A stretch of 64,000 bases of DNA from positions 1,281,853 to 1,345,852 of the forward strand of contig JABXIG010000003.1 of the NCBI GenBank assembly GCA_013373205.1. Reading direction: 5' to 3'. Positions 1-8,389 of this stretch are shown here, piece after piece (the stretch's first letter is position 1; each line of letters starts with the position of its first letter). The notes below the pieces were generated by a model, which saw only the letters and a program-made list of their open reading frames with translations, did no database searches and was not told where the DNA came from. The DNA comes from Methylocystaceae bacterium. Its GTDB lineage: Bacteria; Pseudomonadota; Alphaproteobacteria; Rhodospirillales; Terasakiellaceae. The position numbers and the translations under genes are program-made.

Positions 1-1445
1 AGCTGATCTGCCGCATCCTGTAACAAAGAAGATTGATCTTTTACGCCATGGGCCAGTTCCTGAACTTCCTCTTCCAAGGAAACGGCAATCTTCTCTAGTT
101 CTTTGGACAGTTCAATTTTTTGATTATATTCCTTCGTCCGGTCTTCGACCTTCATTTCTTCGATTTGTTGGGCATTGGTTTTAAAAACTTCGACAGCGGC
201 TGCCATTTTAGAAATTTCGTCATTGCCAGCTGTGTCTACATCCACATTCAAATCCCCGCTTGAAAGCGAACGCATAGTTTGATGCAGCCTTTTCAGGCGT
301 GCACCAACATTTCGGATTACGTAGAACCACACAGTCATCAGAGAAACCAACAAGCTTGTTCCCGTTGCAACCGCAACAGCCATAAGCATTTGATCACTGA
401 CTTTCTTGGCTTTCGCCCCTGCCAGTTCAATATTGTCATTTAACTGAAGCTTCAAGGCGCCAACGACCTTGCCCAATTGATCCAGATTAACATAAAGCGC
501 TGCAATTAAATCCTGTGCCTGTTGCGTGGTATTTAGTACTTCACTGCGCAATTCAATCAAGGAAGCGCGCGTTTCCTTGCCTTCAGAAAAGCTTGCCAGT
601 TCGTTGATAATTTCAGCAAAGACATTCTTCATTTGCGGGTTAAATTTTTCTGAAATTTCCCGTGCGTTATCCAACATAACCGACGTTTTGATACCAGCCA
701 GAGCCAGTTTTGATGGATCATTCACCTTTAGAATATTTTTTAAGGAACCTTCATATTCGAAGCTAATCCGTTCAACTTCAGAAAACATCAAACGGTCTTC
801 GGTCGCGGTAATTACATCTTTTAAAAGAGATTGCGCCATCGCGGGTTCCGCCAATTGTTCTGGCTGCTCTTCCATAATGAACTTGCCGTTTTCGATCTGC
901 CCTTTTGTGAAAGAATAAGCCGGGGCAAGGTTATTTGAAATTTTTGCACGTTCCGCTTCCAACAGATCAAAACCTGTTAACAACTGATCGCGTGCCTTTA
1001 ATTTTTCAAGTTGAATAACAGCAATATCATTAAAGCTGGTGGTGATGTTCTCTACAATCTTGCGGACTTTCTTGACCTGTTGATTGTCTGGATAATGACT
1101 AACTAGAAGTTTAAGCTCAGCCTGTAAACCTGAGAAAAGTTTTTCAATATTGGCCTTGGCCTCTGGCAGATTATCCGCATTTTCTTCACCTGCGTAGGCC
1201 CGAATATCAGCCGCCAGACGTTCACTGTCGCGCAACAAATCACCTGCTGCCACCATGGGTGGGATTTGTTTATCCGTAATATTGCGAAGTTCAAATCCTG
1301 CGCTTTCAAAAGCAAAATATGCAACCACCCCTGAAACAACTGCCAAAGCGGACACAGCACCGAAAGCACCAATGAGTTTTTGACGAACGCCCAGCGATAT
1401 TTTTATTGTTTTTATAATGCTGAGAGGTTTTCCGAATTTATTCAT
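1..1445 (-). CDS. Methyl-accepting chemotaxis protein, N-terminal part (cut by window edge)
   Basis: The frame is open from an ATG at 1445-1443 leftward to the window edge, giving about 481 residues without a stop; the signalling domain lies outside. A membrane segment sits at about residues 18-40. It is followed by a long, charged, helical periplasmic region of about 310 residues, then a second membrane segment at about 352-376 and a HAMP linker with the run SGDLNVDVD. A coiled-coil stretch follows at the cut. The length of the periplasmic part suggests a helical-bundle sensor of the HBM or TarH kind, ligand unknown. An AGAGGA ribosome site lies just upstream of the ATG. The kind of protein (receptor for chemotaxis) is inferred from this TM-sensor-TM-HAMP order; a histidine kinase with the same front half cannot be excluded. 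Confidence 0.75.
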   Translation of the reverse strand, partial: MNKFGKPLSIIKTIKISLGVRQKLIGAFGAVSALAVVSGVVAYFAFESAGFELRNITDKQIPPMVAAGDLLRDSERLAADIRAYAGEENADNLPEAKANIEKLFSGLQAELKLLVSHYPDNQQVKKVRKIVENITTSFNDIAVIQLEKLKARDQLLTGFDLLEAERAKISNNLAPAYSFTKGQIENGKFIMEEQPEQLAEPAMAQSLLKDVITATEDRLMFSEVERISFEYEGSLKNILKVNDPSKLALAGIKTSVMLDNAREISEKFNPQMKNVFAEIINELASFSEGKETRASLIELRSEVLNTTQQAQDLIAALYVNLDQLGKVVGALKLQLNDNIELAGAKAKKVSDQMLMAVAVATGTSLLVSLMTVWFYVIRNVGARLKRLHQTMRSLSSGDLNVDVDTAGNDEISKMAAAVEVFKTNAQQIEEMKVEDRTKEYNQKIELSKELEKIAVSLEEEVQELAHGVKDQSSLLQDAADQ

Positions 1446-1510
1446 AGAGAAAGTCCTCTTCAAGATTAAGTTTTAATGATATTACGCTGACAAATCGTCA
1501 TCGTTTGGTT

Positions 1511-1554
1511 AAAAAAAACCTTAACAGTCCTGCTATCCCTCAAGACTGTTAAGG
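1511..1554 (-). terminator. Rho-independent terminator of the pxp operon
   Basis: A perfect 11-bp inverted repeat (CCTTAACAGTC at 1519-1529, GACTGTTAAGG at 1544-1554) with a 14-nt loop is followed, reading leftward, by eight T residues (1518-1511). It lies 50 bp past the pxpA stop and stops leftward transcription before the chemotaxis gene. Confidence 0.85.
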
Positions 1555-1606
1555 GCACTTTTTGAAAAGAGTTGATGCTTTTTAAATAACCCCTTTCGAA
1601 CACCGC

Positions 1607-2395
1607 TTATAAGCCAAGGCTTGAAGATGCCTTCATGGCTTCTAAACTTAAAACCTCAAGGCCATTTTTCTTAAGTCCTTGCAAAATAAAAGCCGCCGTA
1701 TCACAGGCGGCCGGCGTATCCCCATGGACACAAATGCTATGAATATCACAAGGTAGAACCTTACCCTCCACAGTAACAAGACCGCCTTTTTCAATCATAT
1801 CCAAAACCCGATTGAGACAGGTTTCAGGATCATGGATAACAGACCCTTTAACTTTGCGGTTCACCAAGCTACCCGTATCGCTATAGGCACGGTCTGCAAA
1901 AATCTCTTCTGCAACACAAAGACCTGCGCGTTTAGCCGCCGCTGAAAGTTCAGACAGAGCCGGGGCGAGAAAGATCAGGTCTTTGTCCATATCCTTCACA
2001 GCTTTACAGATCGCATCGGACATATCAGAATCTTCACACGCCATATTATTTAACGCTCCATGGGGTTTGACATGGGTAACACGCCCGCCATTGCTTTGAG
2101 CCACCCCCATCAAAGCCCCAACCTGATAGGTCATCAGGGCATAAAGTTCATTAATTGACATCTGCATGGGACGCCTCCCAAATCCTTGTAAGTCTGGAAA
2201 GCCCGGATGCGCCCCTAAAGAGACAGATTTTGCCAGCGCATTCTTGACAGTTGTTTGCATGACAACCGGATCACCAGCATGAAAACCACAAGCGATATTG
2301 GCAGATTTCACTGAATCCAATAACACATCATCTGCGCCCATCGTATAAGCCCCAAAGCTTTCCCCCATGTCTGCGTTCAGGTTAATCTGCGTCAT
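1607..2395 (-). CDS. pxpA: 5-oxoprolinase subunit PxpA (LamB/YcsF family)
   Basis: PxpA is one of three subunits of the ATP-dependent prokaryotic 5-oxoprolinase, which opens 5-oxoproline to L-glutamate in the cytoplasm. The 262-residue product shows the family's N-terminal LNADMGESFG, then ANIACGFHAGDP, SLGAHPGFPD and HVKPHGALNN, which line the presumed active site. Length matches the family (about 245-260). An ATG three codons upstream (2404) sits directly on the AGAGG ribosome site with no spacing, so the ATG at 2395, 9 nt after AGAGG, is preferred. It starts 2 bp beyond the pxpC stop and is the last gene of a pxpB-pxpC-pxpA operon ended by a strong terminator. Confidence 0.93.
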   Translation of the reverse strand: MTQINLNADMGESFGAYTMGADDVLLDSVKSANIACGFHAGDPVVMQTTVKNALAKSVSLGAHPGFPDLQGFGRRPMQMSINELYALMTYQVGALMGVAQSNGGRVTHVKPHGALNNMACEDSDMSDAICKAVKDMDKDLIFLAPALSELSAAAKRAGLCVAEEIFADRAYSDTGSLVNRKVKGSVIHDPETCLNRVLDMIEKGGLVTVEGKVLPCDIHSICVHGDTPAACDTAAFILQGLKKNGLEVLSLEAMKASSSLGL

Positions 2396-2396
2396 G

Positions 2397-3491
2397 TTAT
2401 GCATCCTCTTCTTTCAAAGCACCGGGAAAATGATCCGGCTTTACCATATCGACCATACCGCCGATAAGATTTGTTTCATAAAGGGCTTTTAAATCGACAA
2501 AGCCATTGGCGCTTGCGGCGACTAACGACTTTTTCATCCGTTCCAGTTCAGTGGCATGCATGCGTGCAATTACACAAGCTTCATGCGCAGAAACAGCTTC
2601 AAATCTCAGCTTTGTTCCCGGTAAAGCATTCGCAACACGATGAAGGTCCGCTGAAATAACAGTTGCGATCTTCGGGTAGCCCCCAACCGTCTGTCCATCA
2701 TTTAAAAGGACAATCGGCTGACCGTTCCCCGGAACCTGAATGGTACCAGGCACAACACCGTCAGAAACAATCTCACTGCCTTTATCTTTTTTATGGCTAA
2801 GCACGGGCCCTTCTAGTCGGGCGCCCATCCGGTCGCTCGCTTTAGATATTTCATACGTTCCGTCAAGAAATTCATCCAGATTAACCTGATCGAAATATTC
2901 ATCCTGCGGTCCTAAAACAACACGAACGGGTCCATGTTCGACAGAGGGCGGACTAGGTTGCACCTTGTCAGATTCACATGACAATTTCACCGATGCTTCA
3001 TTCACTGAAATCTTGTCACCCGCCTTTAACAAACCGCCTGTCAGACCGCCGATTGCAGAACGGGCATAAGTTGCCCGACTTCCCATCACAGGCTTCACAT
3101 CCAACCCACCAGAAACGGCAACAAAACCAGACACAGTGTGTTCCAGTGCACCGATCTTTAACTCTTCATCCGGATTTAAGGTAAAACTGCGCCAGCCAGA
3201 CACTTTTCGTGTTTGTATGACACCATCAAAACGGCTTGAAATTTCGGCTGTAACATCTCCACAAATCGCTATTTTTACAGGGCTTTCAACAGCGCGTAAG
3301 ATTGGCCCTATCACCCGAAATTCAATGCCTGCGGCATCGGGTTTATTACCAATCAGATTATTACCCAGTTCCATCCAGTGCGGTGTCACACTGCCACAAA
3401 TCGGGACACCATATTCCTGATAGCCCAAGCGGCCTTTATCTTGAATGGTGGACTGAAACCCCGCAGCCTGTATTGCAATAAAACCTGACAT
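2397..3491 (-). CDS. pxpC: 5-oxoprolinase subunit PxpC (biotin-dependent carboxyltransferase-like, KipA family)
   Basis: The 364-residue product has the PxpC N-terminus (STIQDKGRLGYQEYGVP) and the family's conserved stretches GIEFRVIGP, DRMGARLEGP, GTIQVPGNGQPIVLLNDGQTVGGYP (split here only for reading) and GTKLRFEAV. Together with PxpB it forms the kinase-like part that activates 5-oxoproline with ATP before PxpA completes ring opening. The start ATG shares one base with the pxpB stop (TAATG at 3491), showing translational coupling. In Bacillus the homologues were first described as the sporulation regulators KipI and KipA. The presence of all three subunits here points to the metabolic role. 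Confidence 0.92.
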   Translation of the reverse strand: MSGFIAIQAAGFQSTIQDKGRLGYQEYGVPICGSVTPHWMELGNNLIGNKPDAAGIEFRVIGPILRAVESPVKIAICGDVTAEISSRFDGVIQTRKVSGWRSFTLNPDEELKIGALEHTVSGFVAVSGGLDVKPVMGSRATYARSAIGGLTGGLLKAGDKISVNEASVKLSCESDKVQPSPPSVEHGPVRVVLGPQDEYFDQVNLDEFLDGTYEISKASDRMGARLEGPVLSHKKDKGSEIVSDGVVPGTIQVPGNGQPIVLLNDGQTVGGYPKIATVISADLHRVANALPGTKLRFEAVSAHEACVIARMHATELERMKKSLVAASANGFVDLKALYETNLIGGMVDMVKPDHFPGALKEEDA

Positions 3492-4234
3492 TAGGCAACC
3501 TCTTTAATCAGGCATTCATTGCGACAGGAATATTCGCCAGCTTTCACAGCAGCTTCAATTTTTTCATATTCACATTCGTCAACCGCATGAAAACCGACAC
3601 GATCGCCAGCTTTAAGAAGGGCGGCCTCATCGCGCTTAATATCAAACAATTCAATTGGGGTACGACCGATTAAATTCCAGCCCCCTGGACTCACCGTTGG
3701 ATAAATCGCCGTTAATTGATCCGCAATAGCAACTGACCCGCGCGGCACCACTGTTCTGGGTTCTTTGCGACGTGGCAACTGAAGGCGTTCATGGAGCAAT
3801 CCCATAAACGCGAATCCCGGCAAAAACCCGAGCATGAAAACATCAAACTTTTCTTTTTGGTGAAGTGCTACGATTTCATCGATAGCTAAGCCTGTCTCAG
3901 CTGCAACATCTTCCAAGTCCGGGGCATACTCACCTTCATAACAGACAGGGAAAGACCAATGGGCAGATTCCAATGAAACCACATTGCCTTCTTTAATATA
4001 GGGGGTGACGATGGCTTCAACTTCTTCTGGAAACAGAATCAACGGATCAAAATGAACGGTCAACGAGCGAAAGGTCGGCACTGTTTCAATGATTCCCTCA
4101 ACCATATTCTGTGCAATTTTCTCTTTCAACTGCGCATGCACACCCAGAACATGATGGCTCACCTGCTTGGATATTACAGAGCCAAATTCAAAGGTTATGG
4201 CGCGATCACCAAGATTTAAAACACGATACTCCAT
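3491..4234 (-). CDS. pxpB: 5-oxoprolinase subunit PxpB (KipI family)
   Basis: The 247-residue product carries the PxpB/KipI pattern: an N-terminal MEYRVLNLGDRAITFEFG, a central LGFLPGFAFMG, then PRRKEPRTVVPRGSVAIA and PTVSPGGWNLIGRTP. It partners PxpC in the 5-oxoprolinase. The frame is open further upstream to a TTG at 4312, but the ATG at 4234 has a GAGG ribosome site 7 nt before it and matches the family N-terminus, so it is chosen. It is the first gene of the operon and is divergent from a TRAP transporter across a 125-bp control region. Confidence 0.92.
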   Translation of the reverse strand: MEYRVLNLGDRAITFEFGSVISKQVSHHVLGVHAQLKEKIAQNMVEGIIETVPTFRSLTVHFDPLILFPEEVEAIVTPYIKEGNVVSLESAHWSFPVCYEGEYAPDLEDVAAETGLAIDEIVALHQKEKFDVFMLGFLPGFAFMGLLHERLQLPRRKEPRTVVPRGSVAIADQLTAIYPTVSPGGWNLIGRTPIELFDIKRDEAALLKAGDRVGFHAVDECEYEKIEAAVKAGEYSCRNECLIKEVA

Positions 4235-4297
4235 AAGGGACCTCACTGCAGAAACATAGTTGTTATGACCATTCGTTGACATTAATTTAAAAATTCT

Positions 4298-4312
4298 TTG
4301 ACATTTTGTCAA
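4298..4312. promoter_or_regulatory. Palindrome in the divergent pxp/TRAP promoter
   Basis: TTGACATTTTGTCAA is a perfect 6-3-6 dyad between the two divergent operons. Each arm reads as a consensus -35 hexamer (TTGACA) in its own direction. At 17-bp spacing there are weak -10 candidates on both sides: CATTAT at 4321-4326 rightward and TAAATT at 4289-4284 leftward. A repressor bound here would block both promoters at once. The protein is unknown. A further GTTGACATT half-like copy lies at 4275-4283. Confidence 0.5.
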
Positions 4313-4359
4313 CGTTTTATCATTATAACCACGACATTGTTACTTGGAGGTCACATTAT

Positions 4360-5334
4360 ATGTTCAAATTTTCAAAGCTTGCACTGGCTGCAGCTACTCT
4401 TATCACCCTAGGCACACAAGCATCCGCAAAAGACGTTTGGAATATGCCAACCCCTTATCCAGACGGTAACTTTCATACTGTAAACATTAAAGCTTTTGCA
4501 GATGATATCCGTGCGGCGACCAATGGCGAGCTTGATATTAAAATTCATTCTGCAGGTTCTTTGGTAAAACACCCTGAAATTAAAAATGCCGTTCGCAAAG
4601 GCCTCGTGCCGATCGGTGAATTCTTCCTGTCACGATTAAGCAACGAAAACCCGGTCTTCGGTGTCGATTCCATCCCGTTTTTGGCAACGAATTATGATGA
4701 TGCCAAAAAGCTGTGGGATGCATCCCGCCCAACCATCGAAGCTGAACTGGAAAAGCAACGTCTTAAAGTTCTTTTCTCCGTTCCATGGCCACCACAAGGC
4801 CTGTACGCCAAAAAAGAAGTCACAACGGCTGGCGACCTTAAAGGTGTAAAAATGCGTGCCTATAACGCCTTGACTGAACGTCTGGCACGTCTGACAGGGG
4901 CAGTTCCGACACAGGTGGAAGTGCCGGATATCCCGCAAGCGTTTGCAACTGGTCAAGTTGAAGCCATGATCACATCACCATCCACAGGTGCAAATTCCAA
5001 AGCCTGGGACTTTGTGTCCAACTTTATTGACGTACAGGCCTGGATTCCGAAAAACATTGTGGTTGTAAACGCCAAAGCCTATGACAAACTGTCTGATGAA
5101 GCGAAAGCCGCTATTGAAAAAGCTGCCAAAGCTGCTGAAACCCGTGGCTGGGAAGCAAGTAAGGCTGAAACTGCCGCTAAAATTAAAATCCTTAAAGACA
5201 ATGGTATGAAGGTGTCTACACCCACAGATGATGTTCTGGCTGCCTTAAAAGAGGCTGGTGCGAAGATGTCAGCTGACTGGGCCAAAGAGTCTGGTGCCGC
5301 TGGCGAAAGCATTTTGTCTGCTTACCAAAAGTAA
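4360..5334 (+). CDS. dctP: TRAP transporter solute-binding protein (DctP type)
   Basis: This periplasmic binding protein captures an acidic solute for the TRAP permease encoded next. The 324-residue product starts with a signal peptide (about residues 1-23, ending TQASA). It has the DctP signature KGVKMRAYN, whose arginine in this family contacts the carboxylate of the ligand, followed by VPDIPQAFATGQVEA. An ATG at 4360 lies 9 nt after TGGAGG, whereas the longer frame from 4306 lacks such a site and would hide the signal peptide. Divergence from the oxoprolinase genes suggests 5-oxoproline or a related acid as substrate; that is inference. Confidence 0.9.
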   Translation: MFKFSKLALAAATLITLGTQASAKDVWNMPTPYPDGNFHTVNIKAFADDIRAATNGELDIKIHSAGSLVKHPEIKNAVRKGLVPIGEFFLSRLSNENPVFGVDSIPFLATNYDDAKKLWDASRPTIEAELEKQRLKVLFSVPWPPQGLYAKKEVTTAGDLKGVKMRAYNALTERLARLTGAVPTQVEVPDIPQAFATGQVEAMITSPSTGANSKAWDFVSNFIDVQAWIPKNIVVVNAKAYDKLSDEAKAAIEKAAKAAETRGWEASKAETAAKIKILKDNGMKVSTPTDDVLAALKEAGAKMSADWAKESGAAGESILSAYQK

Positions 5335-5344
5335 CTTTTAAAAC

Positions 5345-5378
5345 GTGGCGAGGAGGCTTTCTTCCTCGCCACATTTTT
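5345..5378 (+). terminator. Intercistronic stem-loop after the TRAP binding-protein gene
   Basis: GTGGCGAGGA (5345-5354) pairs perfectly with TCCTCGCCAC (5363-5372) and is followed by ATTTTT. It lies between the binding-protein gene and the small permease gene, 24 bp before the latter. It looks like a partial terminator or 3'-end stabiliser that would raise binding-protein mRNA above permease mRNA. Confidence 0.7.
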
Positions 5379-5395
5379 ATCTGGAGGCTTACGTC

Positions 5396-5944
5396 ATGAG
5401 GACATTTTTAGACAACATCTATCGCGCAGGGGGGGTGCTGGCTGCCGTCTTCATGTTCGCGATTTTCACCATCGTATTGCTGCAAGTAGGTTGCAATTTA
5501 ATCGATTTCATTGCGCAAGGAATAACGGGCGAAGCCATCGGTCTGGTCATCCCGTCCTATGCAGAAATTGCTGGGTTTATGCTGGCTGGTACTTCTTTTC
5601 TCGCCCTGCCTTACGCACTACGTCATGCCACCCATATTCGGGTAAACCTGTTTATTCAGCGCATGGGCCCTATGGGGCGTCAATTTTCCGACATCTGGTC
5701 CTTTCTGATCGGTCTCATTCTGACCGGTTGGCTTGCATATTATGCTTGGGAACTAGTTGTGGAATCTTATGAATATGGCGACCTGTCCACAGGTTTAATC
5801 GCTGTTCCCATCTGGATCCCACAAACAACCCTCGCTTTAGGCACAACCTTGATGGCGATTTCTATGCTGGATGGTTTCATCAACTGCCTTCTAAAGAAAA
5901 GCTTTTTTATTGATGGCAATGCTGAAGAATTGGGGGCGGAATAA
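5396..5944 (+). CDS. dctQ: TRAP transporter small permease (DctQ type)
   Basis: The 182-residue product is a four-helix membrane protein of the DctQ family. Hydrophobic segments occur near residues 12-32, 60-78, 97-117 and 138-158. The pattern LPYALRHATHIRVNLF between helices 2 and 3 is typical (the usual form is G-x-H-I-x-V). The ATG at 5396 has TGGAGG upstream. The gene sits just after the stem-loop and overlaps the large permease gene by one base (TAATG). It forms the membrane complex with DctM, and transport is driven by a sodium or proton gradient. Confidence 0.88.
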   Translation: MRTFLDNIYRAGGVLAAVFMFAIFTIVLLQVGCNLIDFIAQGITGEAIGLVIPSYAEIAGFMLAGTSFLALPYALRHATHIRVNLFIQRMGPMGRQFSDIWSFLIGLILTGWLAYYAWELVVESYEYGDLSTGLIAVPIWIPQTTLALGTTLMAISMLDGFINCLLKKSFFIDGNAEELGAE

Positions 5945-7245
5945 TGAGTGATATTCTTTTACCCGCCTTTCTAATACTGATTGTTCTGTTCTTCTTATTA
6001 GGCAGTGGCGTCTGGGTTGCCATTTCCCTGTTGGTTGTCGCCACCGTTGCAATGGAAGTCTTTACAACAACAGATACCGGGGCCCTGATGGCATCCACCA
6101 TCTGGGGGGCAAGTAACCTTTGGTCCCTTGCCGCGCTACCCTTATTTATCTGGATGGGTGATATTTTGTTCAGGTCCCGCCTAAGTGACGATATGTTTGA
6201 AGGTTTACAGCCTTGGATGGGCGGATTGCCCGGCAAGCTATTGCATGTCAACATTATCGGTTGCGGAATTTTTGCCGCCGTTTCTGGCTCATCCGCAGCG
6301 ACTGCAGCGACCATCGGGAAAATCTCTATCCCGGAATTAAAACGCCGCGGCTATGATGAAAAAATGATCCTTGGTACCCTTGCCGGGTCTGCCACACTTG
6401 GCTTACTTATTCCGCCATCCATCATTCTTATTGTTTACGGTGTTGCCACTGAACAATCCATCGCACGCCTGTTTGTCGCAGGAGTCGGCCCCGGCATTAT
6501 GCTGGTGGGTATGTTTATGGCATTTGTCGCCATCTGGTCCTTTGTCAACAAAGAGCGCATTCCCGGTGAAAACGAATCCTTTAGCTGGAAACAACGCTTT
6601 CACAGTGTCAAAAGCTTAGGTCCCGTCGTCTTATTGATCCTTGGCGTCATCGGATCCATCTATAGCGGTATTGCCTCACCAACCGATGCTGCTGCTGTTG
6701 GTGTATTTCTGGCGCTTTGCCTGACCAAATACACAGGCGATTTGACAAAGGAGACCTTCATTGACGGGATTTTAAGTGCAACGCGTACATCCTGTATGAT
6801 CGCCTTTATTCTTGCAGGTGCGGCCTTTTTGACGACAGCCATGGGCTTTACCGGCATTCCGGCCAGTCTCGCCAGCTGGATCGGTGAAATGAACCTGAGC
6901 CAGTATCAATTGCTCGCCGCGCTGACCGTCTTCTTTATCGTCATGGGATGTTTTTTGGATGGCATTTCCGTTGTGGTGCTGACCACAGCCGTCATCCTGC
7001 CCATGGTAGAAGCTGCCGGAATTGACCCACTGTGGTTTGGTATCTTTATCGTGATTGTAGTTGAAATGTCGCAGATTACCCCACCGGTTGGCTTTAACCT
7101 GTTTGTGATCCAGTCTTTATCAGGTCGTAACATTCTGGTCGTTGCCAAAGCTGCGTTGCCTTTCTTCCTGATCTTGATTGCTGCCGTTGGTGCTATCACC
7201 GTCTTTCCTGAAATCGTCACCTGGCTGCCCAACAATATGTCCTAA
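5944..7245 (+). CDS. dctM: TRAP transporter large permease (DctM type)
   Basis: The 433-residue, very hydrophobic product (about 12 membrane segments) is the transport subunit of the TRAP system. Recognisable family stretches are ALPLFIWMGDILF, AAVSGSSAATAATIG, GTLAGSATLGLLIPPSI, SPTDAAAVGVF and VEMSQITPPVGFNLFV. Its ATG overlaps the dctQ stop, so the two are translationally coupled. A universal stress protein gene follows after 11 bp, a common arrangement in TRAP operons of the TeaABC-TeaD kind. Confidence 0.92.
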   Translation: MSDILLPAFLILIVLFFLLGSGVWVAISLLVVATVAMEVFTTTDTGALMASTIWGASNLWSLAALPLFIWMGDILFRSRLSDDMFEGLQPWMGGLPGKLLHVNIIGCGIFAAVSGSSAATAATIGKISIPELKRRGYDEKMILGTLAGSATLGLLIPPSIILIVYGVATEQSIARLFVAGVGPGIMLVGMFMAFVAIWSFVNKERIPGENESFSWKQRFHSVKSLGPVVLLILGVIGSIYSGIASPTDAAAVGVFLALCLTKYTGDLTKETFIDGILSATRTSCMIAFILAGAAFLTTAMGFTGIPASLASWIGEMNLSQYQLLAALTVFFIVMGCFLDGISVVVLTTAVILPMVEAAGIDPLWFGIFIVIVVEMSQITPPVGFNLFVIQSLSGRNILVVAKAALPFFLILIAAVGAITVFPEIVTWLPNNMS

Positions 7246-7256
7246 GGGAAACTGAA

Positions 7257-8090
7257 ATGAAACTTTCAAAAATCATGGTCTATCAGGACGACAATGCCCA
7301 TTGCGTCAACTGGACCACCTATGGCGCCCATCTTGCACAAACATGTGGCGCCCGGCTGGACGGTTTTTTCATCGCGCCCGATAGCAAACATCTTGGAATG
7401 ATTGATGAAACGCTTAGAAAAGCGATTTCCCAAACCATTGATCAGTCCACCTTGCCCTCGCAAATTGCCAAAAAACGATTTGGAGAGACAATGGCCGAGT
7501 TTGATGTAAAAACAAACTTCACCATCGCCCATGAAGAAGCATCCGTTGCCCTGCGTCGCGAAGCCCGGTTCTATAATCTGGTCGTGACTGGTCAACCTGA
7601 TACTGCCGCCAATGACATGCAAGATGAAAAAGGTGCCCTATCTCATCTGTTGATCGGCAGTGGCCGTCCTGTCATTGTGGTCCCGCGCGATCATAAAAAA
7701 CAGCCGGATTTCAGCCGTATCAGCATTGCCTGGGATGGCGGGCGTGAAAGTACGCGCGCCTTTTTCGATGCGCTTCCCTTTATGAGTGAAGATACGGTTG
7801 TCGAGGTTGTCACGATCAAATCCGAAGATCACAGCCGTCCCTTCAGCATCGCCAGACCCGAAGAGGTCACAAAAATGCTGGCCGATCATGGCATCACGGC
7901 AACCCACCGCATCTTAGAAGCCAAAGGCAAACGATCCGGCCATTTGATCCTGGAAAGCGCGACAGATCATAAAAGCAGCCTGATCGTGATGGGCGCTTAT
8001 GGCCATTCTCGCCTGCGCGAGCTGGTCTTAGGCAGTGCCACACGCGCTATCATTATGAATACGGATATCCCCGTTTTCATGTCCCATTAA
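7257..8090 (+). CDS. Tandem universal stress protein (UspA family) linked to the TRAP operon
   Basis: The 277-residue product has two Usp-type halves (about 1-135 and 145-277). The second half ends in GAYGHSRLRELVLGSAT, which fits the ATP-binding G-2x-G-9x-G(S/T) motif; the first half has a degenerate version (LLIGSGRPVIVV). It follows dctM by 11 bp. In the ectoine TRAP system TeaABC the linked Usp protein TeaD binds ATP and tunes transport, so a similar modulating role is plausible here. Direct evidence is only the family and the context. Confidence 0.85.
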   Translation: MKLSKIMVYQDDNAHCVNWTTYGAHLAQTCGARLDGFFIAPDSKHLGMIDETLRKAISQTIDQSTLPSQIAKKRFGETMAEFDVKTNFTIAHEEASVALRREARFYNLVVTGQPDTAANDMQDEKGALSHLLIGSGRPVIVVPRDHKKQPDFSRISIAWDGGRESTRAFFDALPFMSEDTVVEVVTIKSEDHSRPFSIARPEEVTKMLADHGITATHRILEAKGKRSGHLILESATDHKSSLIVMGAYGHSRLRELVLGSATRAIIMNTDIPVFMSH

Positions 8091-8105
8091 CCCAAAGAGA
8101 AGACC

Positions 8106-8312
8106 ATGCGTAGAGAAGAATACAGCTTTGAAGTCTTTAACAAAGACGTACATGCACACCTACAAGATAACGATGAACATCCAGAATATAGCGATTTCTG
8201 GGGCTTACGTCGCCAATTCACCATCGAGGCTAAAAACGCAGAAGAAGCCGAAAGAAAGGTGAATACCAAATACCCCGTTGAAAAAGGTTTCATCGTTACC
8301 TTTACCCCATGA
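8106..8312 (+). CDS. Small uncharacterised protein, last gene of TRAP/Usp operon
   Basis: The 68-residue, soluble, highly charged product (MRREEYSFEVFNKDV at the start, then a tract rich in D, E and H) has no signal peptide, membrane segment or cysteine. I do not recognise a family. It starts 15 bp after the usp stop with a GAGAAG ribosome-site-like sequence and is followed by the 33-bp palindrome of the MarR-type gene, so it is probably the end of the TRAP operon. The predicted beta-alpha-beta pattern (YSFEVFN, KNAEEAERKVNTKYP, FIVTFTP) suggests a compact fold. Confidence 0.65.
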   Translation: MRREEYSFEVFNKDVHAHLQDNDEHPEYSDFWGLRRQFTIEAKNAEEAERKVNTKYPVEKGFIVTFTP

Positions 8313-8336
8313 AAACGGGCTTTTCCTTGCCATACT

Positions 8337-8369
8337 GATATTATACCTATAACTTATAGGTATAATATC
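8337..8369. promoter_or_regulatory. 33-bp perfect palindrome upstream of the MarR-type gene
   Basis: The 16-base arm GATATTATACCTATAA (8337-8352) and its exact complement TTATAGGTATAATATC (8354-8369) flank one central C at 8353. Each arm contains a -10-like TATAAT or ATTATA element. A GGAGG ribosome site (8376-8380) and the ATG of the regulator (8390) follow directly. The best reading is an operator for autoregulation by the MarR-type protein. Low GC and lack of a T-run argue against a terminator. Confidence 0.7.
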
Positions 8370-8389
8370 GGCAACGGAGGCTTAAAACC

